Source: Chimonanthus salicifolius (lineage: Eukaryota > Streptophyta > Magnoliopsida > Laurales > Calycanthaceae). From it: 64,000 bases of DNA. Numbering within the stretch: position 1 is the stretch's first letter; each line of letters starts with the position of its first letter. The notes beneath the pieces were generated by a model. It worked only from the letters and a program-made list of their open reading frames with translations. It was not told the origin of the DNA and did no database searches. Positions 1 through 42,805 of this stretch are shown in pieces. The translations under genes and the position numbers were made by a program. The stretch is taken from NCBI GenBank assembly GCA_013350335.1, contig CM023541.1, forward strand, positions 38,618,739 through 38,682,738, read 5' to 3'.

Positions 1-1
1 T

Positions 2-1105
2 ATAGGGCGTGCATTCAAAGAGGTGAAAGCAAGTGTAAAAGCAATGTGTGGAGATACTTGGGTTACAATTAGAGTGGTGCTTCACCAAGGATTTGCTTTG
101 AGCTCTTATTTGATGGCTTTGTGATAGAGGATAAACTATAGGGTGACCCTAAATGCTAATTTAAATAAAAATAATGCATCCTAAAATCTAATATGGCTGA
201 AATTAATTAATCAATTAATAACAACAAGAAAATGTGTAGAACAACAGTAAAAGAGTTAAGAAGAGGGTTGTACAGGTCTAAGATACAGATTTAAATGTAG
301 TAGCAGATCTGATAGGTCTAGGACGGATCTTGGACTGGTCTTGGGGCTGTTTTGGGACAGGTTTGGGGCTGAACTGGGACAGATTTTGGGGCTGTTTTTG
401 GGTCAAATTTAGGACATGTTTTGGAGCTGTTTTAGGAACAGGTTTGGAAGTAAGCTGGGATAGCAATTCAAGGAGAAGAAAAGGAAAAGAGAGAGGAAGA
501 GAGAGAAAGAGATAGAAGAAGAAGAAGAATACCCGAAGATGGAAAGATGGTAGCCTCACGCTAGGCTTCACGCCAAAAGGATCTCATGCCAAAGGAATCA
601 CTCCCAAATTGTTTTCGTCGCACAAACGGCTGAAGAAAACTTCAATTTCATTTATCATTAAGTGTCAATCCCGTATGGAGGGGTTACATCACATATAGAA
701 TGACTTAAAAACATGAAAAAGACCAAAATACCCTCAAATAAACAAATACCAAACTATCCCCAATGATTAGAAAGCTCTAATTACATGTAAAATCACTAAA
801 TTTCCCCAAACAAAATCAACTATTGGACTAAACAAATAAACGAAAGAAAAAATAAAATCATGAAAAGCTAAAAATCCTAAATCTAAATATAGTAATTTGC
901 TAAATCTGGAAACTCGTGTGGTGCTCTGTATCACTTTGATTATGGATATTTCAATGTTAGAAGTCTAAGATGAAGGTGTGTTTTATAGATGTAGTGTGAT
1001 TGCTGGGAAAATAAAATAAATAGTAAATTGAAAGTTTGGAGGAAAACAATATGAAAGCTAGAAGAACAAAGTTGAATTCACCTTTCCAAGACTTGAAAAG
1101 AGGAG
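2..1105 (+). mobile_element. RTE-type LINE remnant (reverse transcriptase), split by a solo LTR
   Basis: Bases 2-121 translate in one frame to a piece of RTE-type reverse transcriptase with the recognisable LHQG(S)ALSxYL block that precedes the catalytic loop. After the solo LTR at 122-933 the frame resumes with an IMD motif, equivalent to the family's ALVMDEL. Further on, around 1020-1060, comes a stretch reading INSKLKVWRKT, like the VNSKLELWRKTLES block of RTE elements. Stop codons and a missing YADD-type region show it is dead. The 5' part lies before the window. It sits in an intron of the kinase gene. The right boundary is approximate. Confidence 0.7.
122..933 (-). mobile_element. Solo LTR, family A (copy A1), TSD CTTTG
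   Basis: An 812 bp LTR-like unit read on the minus strand, starting TGATACAGAGC and ending near TCCTCTATCA. It is flanked by perfect 5 bp direct repeats CTTTG at 117-121 and 934-938. It matches, in reverse, the copy at 52624-53731 over most of its length. The shared blocks include a GATTTAGG segment, TTGGTTTTG, the CCATACGGGATTGACACTTA block and a pyrimidine-rich degenerate repeat (286-470). No coding region is present, so it is a solo LTR of an LTR retrotransposon. It is inserted in an RTE reverse transcriptase. Confidence 0.85.
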
Positions 1106-3443
1106 CAAAGCTCGAAGCTTCATTGGTTACCAACTTTGTCTTTTTTAGGTGTTTTTCTCTGTTGTTGAAATTGGAGTCTCCAACTATGCACCATTTTTGT
1201 TGTAAAAATATGTTGCTTCCATTTATTCTTCATTTATTAGCCTTCCACAAAGTAAAATCACCTAAGCCAATGATCGCTTATTCTAGTTTTTTCAGGTCGT
1301 TTGTTGTGCTAATCATATTCCCAATCTCTACAACTGCCCCATTTGAATTTGATTTTACATATCTGGATTTGGAGGGGAGGTGAAGGTTAAAATTCGAATA
1401 AAAGGCCAAGGAGCTAGAGTAAAGGAAAGGGAAGAGGAAAGGTCCAATCTAGATTGGAGCTACTTAGGAGAGGTGTATTGAGGTCATGGGAGGGTCTTTA
1501 TTGTGTGCTGTGTGGTAGTTGCGAGGAAGATGTGGGTCATCTTTTTGCATTGTGTACGGTGGCAAGACGACTATGGAATTGTTTTCGGACCTGACGCAGG
1601 ACAAGGGATAGGGTAACCCTAAATGCCTAAATGTGGTTCCCTAAGAGTTAAAAGGGATGAAAATAACACACTCTAAATCTAAAATGGGCTGAAATTAAAC
1701 TCCAATTAATATTTGCAATTAATTAATATAAAATTTACCACAAGAATCATGCAAATACTAAGAATTTAATCAGTGAAAGGAAATAATTGGGTTCAAAACA
1801 TAATATGTTAAATGAATTAAATGGCCCGTGGGTTAATAAGTTAGAAACTTGGGCACTTAACTGGGTTTAATTGGAATTGGGAATAAAGGGGCTACGGATG
1901 GAATAGAAAGGGAATACAAATGGGGCTTGCGGAAAAGGGAGGATGCGAAGGCTCTGTTTGGGTGGAAGGCTTGCAATGAAAACACAGGAAGGTCTGGCGA
2001 CAAGGCTAGAGAGGTTCTTAGGGCCACGACAAACAAGGAGGGAGGGTTAAAGTCTACTGCAGCAAGGATGGAAAGCAAAGTAATGTAGAATGGCCTGCAA
2101 CTAGGCAGGAAAACAAAGATAAAGGAAAAATAGGAAAAGGCTTTACCTTAGGTTAATCTCATTGAATATTCATTGTGTATTTTCTCTCTTACATCCATAT
2201 GTATTTATAAGAAAACAATCCAAACGAAAATAGGAAAGGACTCAACTAAGAAAGCCACCGATCTGGCTTTCTTGTTAAATTAGGGCTCCTAAACCAAATA
2301 GGAAACTAACTAAAGTTGCGCCGCTAAGATCCCAAACGAAAATAACAAATCCTACTTGCTAATTAAGAAATAAATAAATAAAGAAATAAATAAAAATAAA
2401 TAGAAGTGGAATCTGTGCGTGGCATCTTTCGTGTCCTACATCAGTCCCCCGGTCTTGAAAATAACTCGTTTTCGAGTTGAAATCAGCAAAATCACAAAGC
2501 ACCTAACAAAGATGGAGTCCAAGTCCGAAGATGTGAATCAAGAAGCGTGGAACTACACAATCTTCAATGCATGAACGATAAGAACATTCTTTCTGGTGGA
2601 CGAAGAAATTTGTAAACGCATATGTGCTCAATCGAGGGCGAAGCCATTCTGTTAAGAAGGGATCTTCAAACTGCACTAGAGAGAGAACATGGTCCTGAGG
2701 GGCTGTCGGACGAATAACCATAGATGAATGCTTGGTATCCGTAAAGGGATCAGGTTTGGGTAATGGAGAAGGTTGGGTAAGTTGTGGTGCCGGTGGGGAA
2801 GGTGGTGGAGGTGTAGGTAGGGGTGGTGGTGGATCGACACTCGTCGGTTGCATCGACTGTGGTGCCGGCAACACAATTGGCGCAATCTCCAACACGGGCA
2901 ATGGTTGTGGGGTCACGACTTCTGGAGGAGTAGATAGGAACTCCGATGGTGACTTTGGAGGAGTCGGCACGCATCTTGAGGAAGCAGACACGTTTGTCGA
3001 GATTTTGTTCACCTTTCATCGGGCCGCTGTATTTTCTGCTGAGTAATAGTTCTCTAAATTTTTGGAAAAAGTCGTGAAATTGAGATCGCAAGTCAGAGAT
3101 AAACTCGGATATAAAGTCATTGAACTTAGATTGGCGGAGAAATTGAACACCATTGTTGGTGGATGCGAACGGGTCTACATGATGCGGGTAAACAAATCGG
3201 GGTGCGGAAGAAGCCAAGAGATGACAGTTGGAGTGGGGAAAAGGTTTAATGGATGAGTGAGGTAGGACCCACGAGTAGGCCATGGATTTAAGTTCGATAA
3301 AGGGGTAAATGGATTAAAAGGGTAAAAGGGCACAATGGAACCGGTAAATGGGTCATTAAATTGGAAAGGAATATGGGGGTGCGATTGGAAATTTTGAAGT
3401 GAAACGAATGGGTTATGGTACGTGGGATGCAATGGGTTTTAAT

Positions 3444-5454
3444 CAATGAAGCACCGATATGGGTACACGTATCGGATACGACACGTATCCGATACGGGTA
3501 CACGACAAATTTTGAAAAACTAGGATACGGGTGCGGTGGGATACGCCGAATTAAAAAATTATATATATATATATATATATTAAATTCAAACATTTACAAA
3601 AAAAAATCATAAATTCTACTATGAGATAAAAAGAGTCAACATTTCAACAAATACTAAATTACTAAGTACATAATAAGAAATATAAGTCACTCACAAAATA
3701 CATGTTATATTGTTATTACTTATTACAAAATCTGATTGAAGGTTTTAATCTCTTCATTTCCTTCACTGGCATCAGTAAAAACATCATCCTCCATATCTGA
3801 ATGAAAACGATGTGCAAAATGTTTAATAATATAAGCTTAACTGCAACCCACGAGTTGTGGAAAAACCCAGAAAGAGCACCAGCCACAAAAACTGAGATGA
3901 GACTTAGTAAAGGAAAGAAAGGCCGGCCCAACACTCATGCCACCTTGAAGAAGTTTCTGCATGTGTTGTCCATCCATGAAGAGAAGGTTCCCTACCCTAT
4001 GCTTTTAAATCTATATAGATGCATAAAATTAAAATTAAATTTTATAAAATATGTAACAAAGTAATAGACATTCTCTTATTCTTTTTTGTTTTTCTCAAGA
4101 ACCCCTTATTAAAAAGATAAAATTATTTATATATCAGTCATCATAAATTCTAGAAAAAGGATTCTACAAAATCAGATTCTAGATAAAAAAGCCTTTAAAC
4201 AAATCCAAGCCATATAGAAAACCACTATTGCAATGCCAGATTAACATACAATTTAACATTATCAAAAAATATAAATAAAAAAATATATTGGTATCCACCG
4301 CTGAATGGCTTCTACACACATATATGTATATTGGACAGATTGGTGGATTGGCAACTCTCTCCTTTGTTAGCAATTTTCTAGTCTTTATGATGCGGTTCTT
4401 CCAAAAGATTGTAGAAAGGGATAGGGTAACCCTAAATGCCTAATGTGGTTCTCTAAAAATTAATGTTGATGAAAATAATGTACCCTAAATCTAAAATGGG
4501 TTTAAATTAAATTTCAATTAATACTTGCAATTACTTAATATAAAATTTGTCATAGATAACCATGCAAATATCACTAGGAATCTTATGTAAACAAGCACAT
4601 GAAAGTTTTAATTAGTTTTGAATGAACTGAGTATATGTCATTTTAATTAAAAAGGCATATGATTTTAAATAAACATGTGCTTTAAATGAAGAAATAAGAA
4701 AGGAGGAAACGACGATGAATAGGAAAAGAAGGATACGAATGGACTTGGGCATGAAGGGACTTTGTTTTGGGGGCGGAAGACTTGCGAAGGAAAAGGTTTG
4801 CGGCAGCGAAGGGGAAAGACCTTGGAAGTGGAGGCGGAAGCAACAAAGGCTAGATTTGTGGGTGGCGACACTGGATAGGGTAGTGAATGGGATGGCGACA
4901 AGAGTTATGGCCAGGGAGGGGCTGACGAAGAACAAAGGAAGAAGAAGAAGAAGAAGAAAACATAAGAAGAAGAAGAAGAAGAAGAAGATAGAGAATAGAA
5001 GAAGAAGAAGAGAAGAAGAAGAAGAGGAAGAAAAGCATACCTGGATAAGACGGAGAAGCTGAAGTAGATGCGAAGGCTTGGAGAAGAGCAGAGTCCAGCA
5101 GAGAGTGAGCCGGAGAAGCCGAGAGGGAGGTGGAACAGTGGAAGTGGAAAGCTAGAGAGACAGAAGATACGGGTTTTCTTTCCCTTTTTTTTTTTTTCCC
5201 CTTTTTCCCCTTTTTATCTTTCGCACGAAGCGTATCCCGTGCCTTTTTCTTGGCCGTGTCCCGGCCATATCCCTCTTTATTTGTTGCCGTATCCCGACCC
5301 ACATACGGGTATTCGGGGAGTATCCATAATTTAAATATTTTTTAATTAATTGGATACATATCCGACACGTATCCGCGCCGTATCCGGTCGTATCCGTGTC
5401 GGATACGTACCAGACACAGGTACTTCAAGTATTTTGAAGTATCCGTGCTTCATA
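3444..5454. mobile_element. Mutator-like (MULE) non-autonomous DNA transposon C, TSD GGTTTTAAT
   Basis: Ends are inverted repeats: AATGAAGCACCGATA at the left and, in reverse complement, TATGAAGCACGGATAC at the right. Both are followed by GC-rich sequence built from repeated GTATCGGATACG-like motifs. Flanking 9 bp repeats GGTTTTAAT at 3435-3443 and 5455-5463 fit the 9-10 bp duplications of Mutator-like elements. No transposase is evident. An AT dinucleotide run lies at 3559-3580. On the minus strand near 3840-3720 a short acidic frame ends EEIKTFNQIL-stop after a splice-acceptor-like TTGCAG, possibly a captured gene piece. It is inserted in element B. Confidence 0.75.
4417..5050 (-). mobile_element. 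Truncated family-A LTR fragment inside element C
   Basis: The left end starts AGGGATAGGGTAACCC and continues CTAAATGCCTAATGTGG, matching the terminal block of A2 at 1606-1640 almost base for base. Similarity fades into a GAA-rich tract (4935-5035). A TACCTGG junction at about 5038 is also found in the other A copies. The terminal TGACGCAGGAC bases are missing and I found no TSD, so the copy is truncated or was carried in by rearrangement. Right boundary uncertain. Confidence 0.5.
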
Positions 5455-8035
5455 GGTTTTAATTAAGGAAGTGGTGCACGTGGGTGTTAAGTAGAATGAA
5501 AGGGACGGACTGATGTTGAGACGAAATAGGGAGATGGGAAACACGTGCAAATGGGTATAAGGGAGGAATAAGTTGCGGCCCGTGGGATGGGAGTGCGATT
5601 TGAAGAGAAATTAGGGCTGATTTGGGGTATGAAATACGAATGGATGGGAAACGGGAAAAGGGAAAAACGAAAGGAGGCAGAAGAGGCACGGCAGCGGCAG
5701 AAGCACAGAGGAGCAAGGGAGAGAAATTGAAAGGAAGAAGGAGAAGGGGGAAGGAAAAGGGAGGAGATCTTGATACCTGGATGAGGGACGAAGAAGAAGG
5801 TAGGTGCTTGCACCGAAATCTGGCGGTGGAAGGGCCGAACCTATTCGTAGTGAAACAGAGAGGGATCGAGCAACAATGGCGGAAAGTAGTGGAAGAGGCG
5901 GAAGCAGGGAGGGTATAGATCTAGTTTGTGGCGAATGGGTGGGTGTAAGTACCTGTGTTTGAGGAAGATGGGTGACCTGGGCTTAAGGAGGACTGCAGCG
6001 AGAGGCGAAAGAAACAGATCAGACAAAGGCGAAATGGGAGCGGAAGCAGGTATGCTGATTTGGGGTTTACAGTTTGGTTTTTTTGTTTGTGGGGAAAAGG
6101 GGAGGAGGATGGGGTTTGGGATGGTAGATGCTTCTTGGGATAATGCCCAGATTTGGTGATTGCGAAAAGATGATGGGATCGAGACCACTTTCGTCCTTGA
6201 TAAAGCAGGAACCTGTCTCCGATTAAGAACGTCTCTGTATAACAGAGATATAGAGAATTCTAGGCTCTGAACCAATTAATGTAGAACGGTCTGCAGCTAG
6301 GTAGAAAAACAAAGATAAAGGAAACATAGGAAAAGACTTTGCCTTAAGTTAATCTCATTGAATATTCATTGTGTTTTTCTCTCTTACATCCATATGTATT
6401 TATAAGAAAACAATCCAAATGAAAATGAGAAATGACTTAACTAGGAAAGCCACCGACTTGGCTTCCTTGTTAAACTAGGGCTTCTAAACTAAATAGGAAA
6501 CTGACTAAAGTTGGCCCGCTAAGATCCCAAACGAAAATAACAAATCCTACTTGCTAATTAAGAAATAAATAAAAATAAATAGAAGTGGAATCTGTGTGCT
6601 GCATCTTCCGTGTCCTACATTACAAAGGGTATCAGCTACAGATCTGGGGAATGGCAGAGGGGTAGCAATGACTATGTGGGACTTCGGCTCAGGAAAGAGT
6701 TAGGAAGGGGCGGAAACAAGAGCGGACAGATCTGGCTGGCTTAAAGGGGCACGCCAACAATAAGGGTGGGAAAGGGTTTGGGGAGGAAAAAGAAAACAAA
6801 GAGAAGAGGGAAAAGAGAAGAGAAGAAAGATAGAAGTACCTGGCTTCACTCCCTCTTGGATTCCACCAAGCTCTTGGATTCTCTCCAAGGTAATCACCGT
6901 CGCACCATGTAAGGTTTCTTACTGAAATCTCAAATTTTATTCATCGTCTAATGCTTCCAAGGCTACAAGGCTTTGTAAAGACTTTATACTACTAAAAATA
7001 AAACAACGAAACCATTATCAAACTTCCCTTACTAAGATAGAACTAATAAATGCAAAAATAGAAACACAGAGAAATAGAAGGCATGGAGCACGGTGTATGC
7101 TCCGCATCAGGACTTTTTGGGGGTATCTTGGGTGTTCGATAAATTGTGTGAAGGGGTGGTGGGTAGCTGGGTGATTTTGGGTGTTGTGTCAAAGGTGAAG
7201 AAAGCTTGGCCTGTGGTAGTGTTGTGGCCTATTTGGAAAAAAAAGGAATGTTAGAATCTTTGAAGGCAAATTTTTAGAGAGTGAGATTGTTTTGAGAGAG
7301 AGATGGTGCTTATGTATCTGGTTGTTGGTATGTGAGGAATTTAAGGGTTATAAAATGATAGATTTCTTGAATTCATGGAAAGGGTGCATAAGTAGTGGGC
7401 CTAGGAGGGTTACCCCTCTGGTACTGTGGTCTCCTCCTGATTCAGGGGTCCACAAATTCTATGTCGATGGTGCCACTGTTGGTAAGCCTAGGCCAACGGG
7501 TATGGGGGGGTGTTGCGTGTTCTAATTGTGTGTCTATCTTAATGTTCTCAGAGCCTGTTGGGGTGAGAGTTTAATGAGACTAAACTCTTGGTAATCAAGA
7601 GGGCCTTAACATTATGGAGGTCCTTTGGTTTTGGGAAGCTGGTTGTTGAAGGGGACTCGGCGAACATGACCGAATGGGCTAAGGGGAAAAAGAGACCCCC
7701 TTTGGAAGTTGGTTTCAGTAGTAAAGGACATAAAGAAGCTGTGTTTGGATTAGGAGGTGAGCTTTTGGTAGGTTAGACGAACAACCAATGGAGTAGCCAA
7801 TTTCTATGCGAAGGTCGGAATTAATTCAGTTCTTAATGGAGTATATCATTTCTTGGGTATGATGAGGGGTTTGGATGATGAGGTTCCTTTACTCTTTATG
7901 CTTTTGGGGTGGAATATTGTTTTCTATGTGTAGTTTTCTATTTCTTCCCTGGCTCCATATCTCTTGGACCTCTTCTTGTATATGCTTTTTATGTTAATAT
8001 ATTTTTTTTGTTACCATTCAAAAAAAAAATAAAAA

Positions 8036-38651
<30,616 letters not shown>

Positions 38652-39435
38652 TATTATGAAAGCAGGTTTCCTTCATTTAGTCATTCCATGCATGTGGCTG
38701 ATTCTATTTTCTGATTATTTTGGGGTGAGGGGGTGGGTGGGTGGGGGGGAGGGGGGTTGTGCTGGATTAAGTGGTCTGGTTTCTCTTATTGGTTTGGAAG
38801 AACCATGGAGACGACAGGACATTCATCGCTTCTCTCCCTGTTATGTGTTATACAATGAATGTTTACCACGACATGAGCAAGCTTTGATGCAAAACAACTT
38901 ATGTCAACTTTTAATGTGGAATGTTCATAATCACAATTTAGTTGCTAGAAGTCCTGGTATGCATGGTTCGTTTGCATCACCTATCAGCTTGGCTTTGTAG
39001 GAGATATTGTAGTTTGACTTGAGTGATGCCTAGAGGAGGCTGGGTTCGACATTGAATACTTTATTGGTGACTTGAGCATCATTTCACTTAAATGATCTGT
39101 AAATCCTGGAAACGAGTCATGTTCTGACGTCCTGAATATTCTGAAAACAGTTTCTGGAGATGGTGTAAGCTGTTTTCTTGACACTATTGTATGCTTTGAC
39201 TTAATCTGTCTGCTGTTTGGTTTTGAGCTAAACCATTCCGGAAACCTTTAATGCTGATCCCCGTGCCCTCCTTCCATCTGAAAGTTTCATGGCTTTCTTG
39301 TCTGTAATTAGGATTTGCCCCATGGCTGAAACCCATTCTAACATATGCTGAGCCTGAGCCAAGGTATGCTAGGGTAACCTGAGCATTGCTTGAATACTAT
39401 TGAGCTTGAACGAACTGGCTTGATCTTGACTCAAG
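38652..39435 (+). other. Probable CDPK 3' UTR and downstream spacer
   Basis: A G-rich run (GGGTGGGTGGGTGGGGGGGAGGGG-like, split at about 38724-38757) follows the stop codon; it could form a G-quadruplex in the transcript. The polyadenylation site was not pinned down. Confidence 0.45.
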
Positions 39436-39443
39436 TTTGAAAT

Positions 39444-39774
39444 CAGGGGTGAAACTCGGGTCTGGTTTTGGCCCGACCTGAGAAGTCATGCGGGTCGGGT
39501 TGGGTCGGGTTGAGAAGACAAAAATCCGTATGGAATTCTGGTCGGGTCGGGTTGAGGAATTTTCAAGTTAACCCGACTTGACTCAATCCGGCTAAAATTA
39601 AGTTAGCATGGATTCAAAATGTGGGTTGGGTCAGAATTTGGGTTGAGTAGGGTTAGAATTCGGGACGGGTTGGGTTGAGAATTTCGAGTCAGTAACTCGG
39701 GTCGGGTTCTATAATATATTGACTTGGGTCGAATTGGATTTTAAGAAATCCTACCCAACTCGATTTCAGCCCTA
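39444..39774. mobile_element. hAT-type MITE K
   Basis: 331 bp. Left end CAGGGGTGAAACTCGGGTC; right end in reverse complement TAGGGCTGAAATCGAGTTGG. Flanks TTTGAAAT (39436-39443) and CTTGAAAT (39775-39782) are an 8 bp TSD with one mismatch. Rich in CGGGTCGGGTTG repeats. No coding capacity. Confidence 0.75.
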
Positions 39775-39782
39775 CTTGAAAT

Positions 39783-41411
39783 TATGCAATAAGCTAATTA
39801 TTGGATTTTTTTGACACACATACATTGTAGAACAAAGATCCAATCGATCTTTGCTTCCAAATGAATTGACAGGTTTTTACATATAAATAGGGTCTAAACC
39901 CAATTTAAGTATGTCAAATATCATGAACAGATGGCTTGATCACAACTATTGGTTGTATCATTTGAGGACATCATGAGATGAAAGTAAACCTGTGCAACCA
40001 ACTTTGAACTCATGTTAGTGATCTTTGTTCCTAAAAGCCACGTAAATACATTTTTTTATTTTTGTGTTTATGAAGTTTCTGTTTTAGCCTTCGCTTGCCA
40101 CATCTTTTTCATTGTTTTTCAGAAAGGAAAAAAAGGACAGATAAGTAATTTAATAGGTTCTTAAATACACTTGAACATAATAACTGCAGAAACGTGTCAA
40201 CATACTTCTCAGGCTTAAGCTGCTTTTAAAAAAATTCTCATGCTTAAGATTTATGATTTTAAAGGTTTTACACTAATATTTTAACTGGTGTCTGTATTTT
40301 GAGAGGAATATATAATTAGTCAAATCTATAGGAAATAACATGGGCAAATAATTGATGAATTTAATATGATTTTAAAATATGAAAATTTAATTATTATAAT
40401 CTATTGATACGTCATAACCTCTCTTGAAATACTGTTTAAAGAAAAACACTATCTTGAAACGCTACAATGCCCAACTTAACAGCCCAATTTTGTAACTCAG
40501 CTCGACCCTAATCTGGCCCAATAACCCAATCTAACCTGATTTTCAATCAGAATTTGGATTGATTTAGGGTTTTTTCATAATCATCCAAATTAATATAGTT
40601 CACTATTTAAATAAATAATATTTTCACGGTTTAATGCCTGGAAAATGACAAATAAATTATAAATAAACAAAGTTCTTTATTTCTAAAAGAAATAAGCTTT
40701 TCACACATTGACTATTTGGGGAAAAGACAAAAAGAAAAATAAAAGAAGAAATAATGTTTTCTTGATAAATAACATAATTATTGATTAATTCAACCTAAAA
40801 AATATTTGTGAAAATTTAAGGTATTCACATTAGCCAATAGGTATTAAGTTGAGTGTGGTCGGAATGTCGGATGAAGTTGTTTTTTTAAGTCAAACTTAAT
40901 TTTAATTCAAATTTAATTTGAGTTTTTAATCCTTTAACCTAACCTATCCCTAGTTTAAAAAAAAAGAAAAAACTTAACTCAACCTATTTTTTTTATGTTG
41001 GTTCAAAACTCAATTCAAGTTCACCCTTAAGTATGTCTATTCTTTGGCATGGCTTCTAAAATGTAATTGCATTTACATTTTTGGAAAAAAGCTATATTTA
41101 TGCCCGTGATGGTTACAATCGTAGGGTGTGAGTTTAAAAATCCAACGATGAATGTTAAAAAAAAGTTCAAATTAGATAAATATCAAATCTAGGTTGGGAA
41201 AGGGGATGGGGCAGGTATAAATAGGATCACAATAGCCCCCTTTGCCAAAGATTGTAATTTGTTTACAAGCAGTGTTAGCCTCATGAGATAATATTTATGC
41301 ATATATATATGCATGTACACAGAGTTCCAAACTGACCCATTAACCCAATTTAATTTTACACATATTGAAATAAATATGCATTGAAGAATTATTACATGAA
41401 CTTTTAAATAT
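39783..41411. other. Intergenic, unassigned
   Basis: AT-rich spacer. The part from about 40470 to 41030 has AACCCAA/TTGGGTT-like motifs near both edges, like hAT MITE K, but I could not define ends or a TSD. Confidence 0.35.
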
Positions 41412-41413
41412 TA

Positions 41414-41604
41414 CTTCATCCGTTCCATTTTAATTGTTTCGTTTGAAATATTTGTATTTTTTAAAAAGCTCTATATATAAAACTATCACTCAATGTGATA
41501 TTATCTATTTTTAATACACTTTATACTACTCCAATACGAATGAAACAACTAATTTGAGGCAGTCTCAAAATCTATATAAGACAACTAAATTGAGATAAAA
41601 GGAG
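41414..41604. mobile_element. Stowaway-like (Tc1/mariner) MITE L
   Basis: 191 bp with inverted ends CTTCATCCGTTCCATTT and (reverse complement of right end) CTCCTTTTATCTCAATTT, a diverged form of the classic CTCCCTCCGTCCC terminus. It is flanked by TA on both sides (41412-41413, 41605-41606). Confidence 0.72.
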
Positions 41605-42198
41605 TATTAAAGTTTTTACTACTTAAACTATCGTTTATCAGATAAAGTAAGGGATTCGTCTATTGGTAAAGTTTGTAGTAGCTTGAAAAGGAATGAATGA
41701 AAATAACATTATATCGTATCAACGGAGAACTCTGAGAATACTTCATTGTTAATAGATCCATACAAAATCCTATTTTGATTCTTGGGATAATGTCAAATCA
41801 ATTCGGCCATGTGAATAAATGGATAAACTCAAAACAAATGTACTTTTATTCTTAATTTGAATGATTACCAAATTTTTAATTTTAAAAGAGGTGTATCAAG
41901 TATCAACCACTATTTTTTTATTTAATTTGATTTAACTTAACTCACTTTTATTCAAAGGGCTCTCCTTTCACTTTTCATATATTTATTGTATTTTAGTAAT
42001 AGGGTAAATGTTTAAATAAATTTTATCAAGCGATGGTTTTTCATAGAGATTAATAATACAAAAGCTATTGATAAATAATAATAAAGCATAACAACACATA
42101 ATATCATAATTATATTTATATAAAAAAGTTAAGAAAGATGCTACACTGTTAAATTATATTCTTTTATAAGGTCAAAAATCACTAAGTAAATTATTGAT

Positions 42199-42375
42199 GC
42201 TACATGGGTGTAGCTCAACTGGCTCAACTTGTAATCTCTCGTCTCAGAAAGTAGGAGGTGTCAGATTAGCTTTTATGACTTCACTTGGTATATCCTAAGA
42301 GCAATGAGTATTACTTGTGGGGATTTTAAGTTAGGTTTCCCACGATTTTCCACATGTAAATTAAAAAAAAAAAAT
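42199..42375 (+). mobile_element. tRNA-derived SINE, plus strand
   Basis: A tRNA-like head GGGTGTAGCTCAACTGG (A box TAGCTCAACTGG at 42211-42222) is followed by a decayed B box near 42258-42272 and a poly-A tail at 42363-42374. Flanks TCACTAAGTAAATTATTGAT (42179-42198) and a diverged copy at 42376-42398 form the long TSD expected of retroposition. Confidence 0.75.
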
Positions 42376-42428
42376 TCACTGTGTAAATTATTATTGATTG
42401 ACTTTTTAAAAATTATTTAAAATACTAA

Positions 42429-42600
42429 TTTTTTTTTTAAGATCAAGGTGGACAGACTTCTTAGAGCATCTATATCTATATACACTGAGTAATAATACTA
42501 GAAGTTGTCATTTTGTATTAAAAGTGAACTCGAGACCTCTTGTATTTCATGCCAATTCTCATAGATTTACTAATTAAATATAATTTATTATATTAGTGAG
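42429..42600 (-). mobile_element. tRNA-derived SINE, minus strand
   Basis: A poly-T at 42429-42439 is the tail. On the minus strand AAGAGGTCTCGAGTTCAC (about 42543-42526) looks like a B box (GGTCTCGAGTTC). The 5' boundary is vague. It lies tail-to-tail with the SINE at 42199-42375. Confidence 0.5.
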
Positions 42601-42805
42601 GTATAAAAAGATATTACTCGATGTTAATTTAGGTATATTTTAAATTAATAATAAAATAAGATATTTATCTTAAAATTAAAAATTAATAAAAAATACAGTC
42701 CCGTTCTTCCCCGAGATGAGTAATGACTCGAGTAGCTAACATGTCCATCTTCTCAGTTCCCAGACCCGATAGAGCACAGAAAAGGCTTTCAGTGGGTACT
42801 GGGTA

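Larger units (their letters stand above)
2081..6622 (-). mobile_element. LTR retrotransposon B, non-autonomous, TSD CAAAG
   Basis: Two direct LTRs, 2081-2443 (363 bp) and 6277-6622 (346 bp), are flanked outside by perfect CAAAG duplications (2076-2080, 6623-6627). Read on the minus strand, the upstream LTR (6622-6277) is followed at once by ATTGGTTCAGAGC (6276-6264). This is a slightly degenerate initiator-tRNA-Met primer binding site. The downstream LTR is preceded by a GACCGGGGGAC polypurine tract (2455-2444). Without element C the internal region is only about 1.8 kb and shows no reverse transcriptase or integrase. It holds Pro/Ser/Thr-rich broken frames (minus, about 3283-2503). Outer ends read TA rather than TG/CA, consistent with deamination. 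Confidence 0.85.
1592..7109 (-). mobile_element. Solo LTR, family A (copy A2), interrupted by element B
   Basis: On the minus strand this unit begins TGATGCGGAGCAT (ending at 7109) and finishes GTCCTGCGTCA (starting at 1592). Flanks are GGACC (1587-1591) and GGACT (7110-7114), a 5 bp TSD with one mismatch. Removing element B (2081-6622 plus one TSD copy) leaves about 970 bp, close to the 960 bp of intact copy A3. The same blocks occur in the same order: the TACCTGGCTTCAC junction, a purine-rich stretch, and the AGGGATAGGGTAACCC end. It is inserted into the L1 between zf-RVT and RNase H. Confidence 0.8.
1385..8035 (+). mobile_element. L1-type LINE remnant (zf-RVT and RNase H), split by nested insertions
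   Basis: Around 1490-1590 a frame reads CVLCGSCEEDVGHLFALC followed by RRLW, the zinc-binding zf-RVT module of plant L1-type LINEs. After the insertion at 1592-7109 the element resumes. A W-P-I-W-K-K block (7205-7250) is followed by an RNase H-like domain with KFYVDGA (about 7450-7480) and a later VVEGDSAN motif (about 7640-7670), here frameshifted. It ends with an AT-rich 3' end and an A-rich tail at about 8020-8035. Frameshifts and stops make it non-functional. The 5' boundary is not sharp. Confidence 0.75.

Noticed and set aside
2503..3283. Long Pro/Ser-rich minus-strand frames
   Set aside because: They lie inside element B next to its polypurine tract, shift frame, and match no gene I know. 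Treated as retroelement internal sequence.
2..8035. One LINE spanning the whole region
   Set aside because: The first part has RTE-type blocks (LHQG, INSKLKVW), while the later part has zf-RVT and RNase H, which RTE elements lack. Two elements are needed.
40470..41030. A second hAT MITE
   Set aside because: Contains hAT-like AACCCAA motifs but no matching ends or 8 bp TSD.
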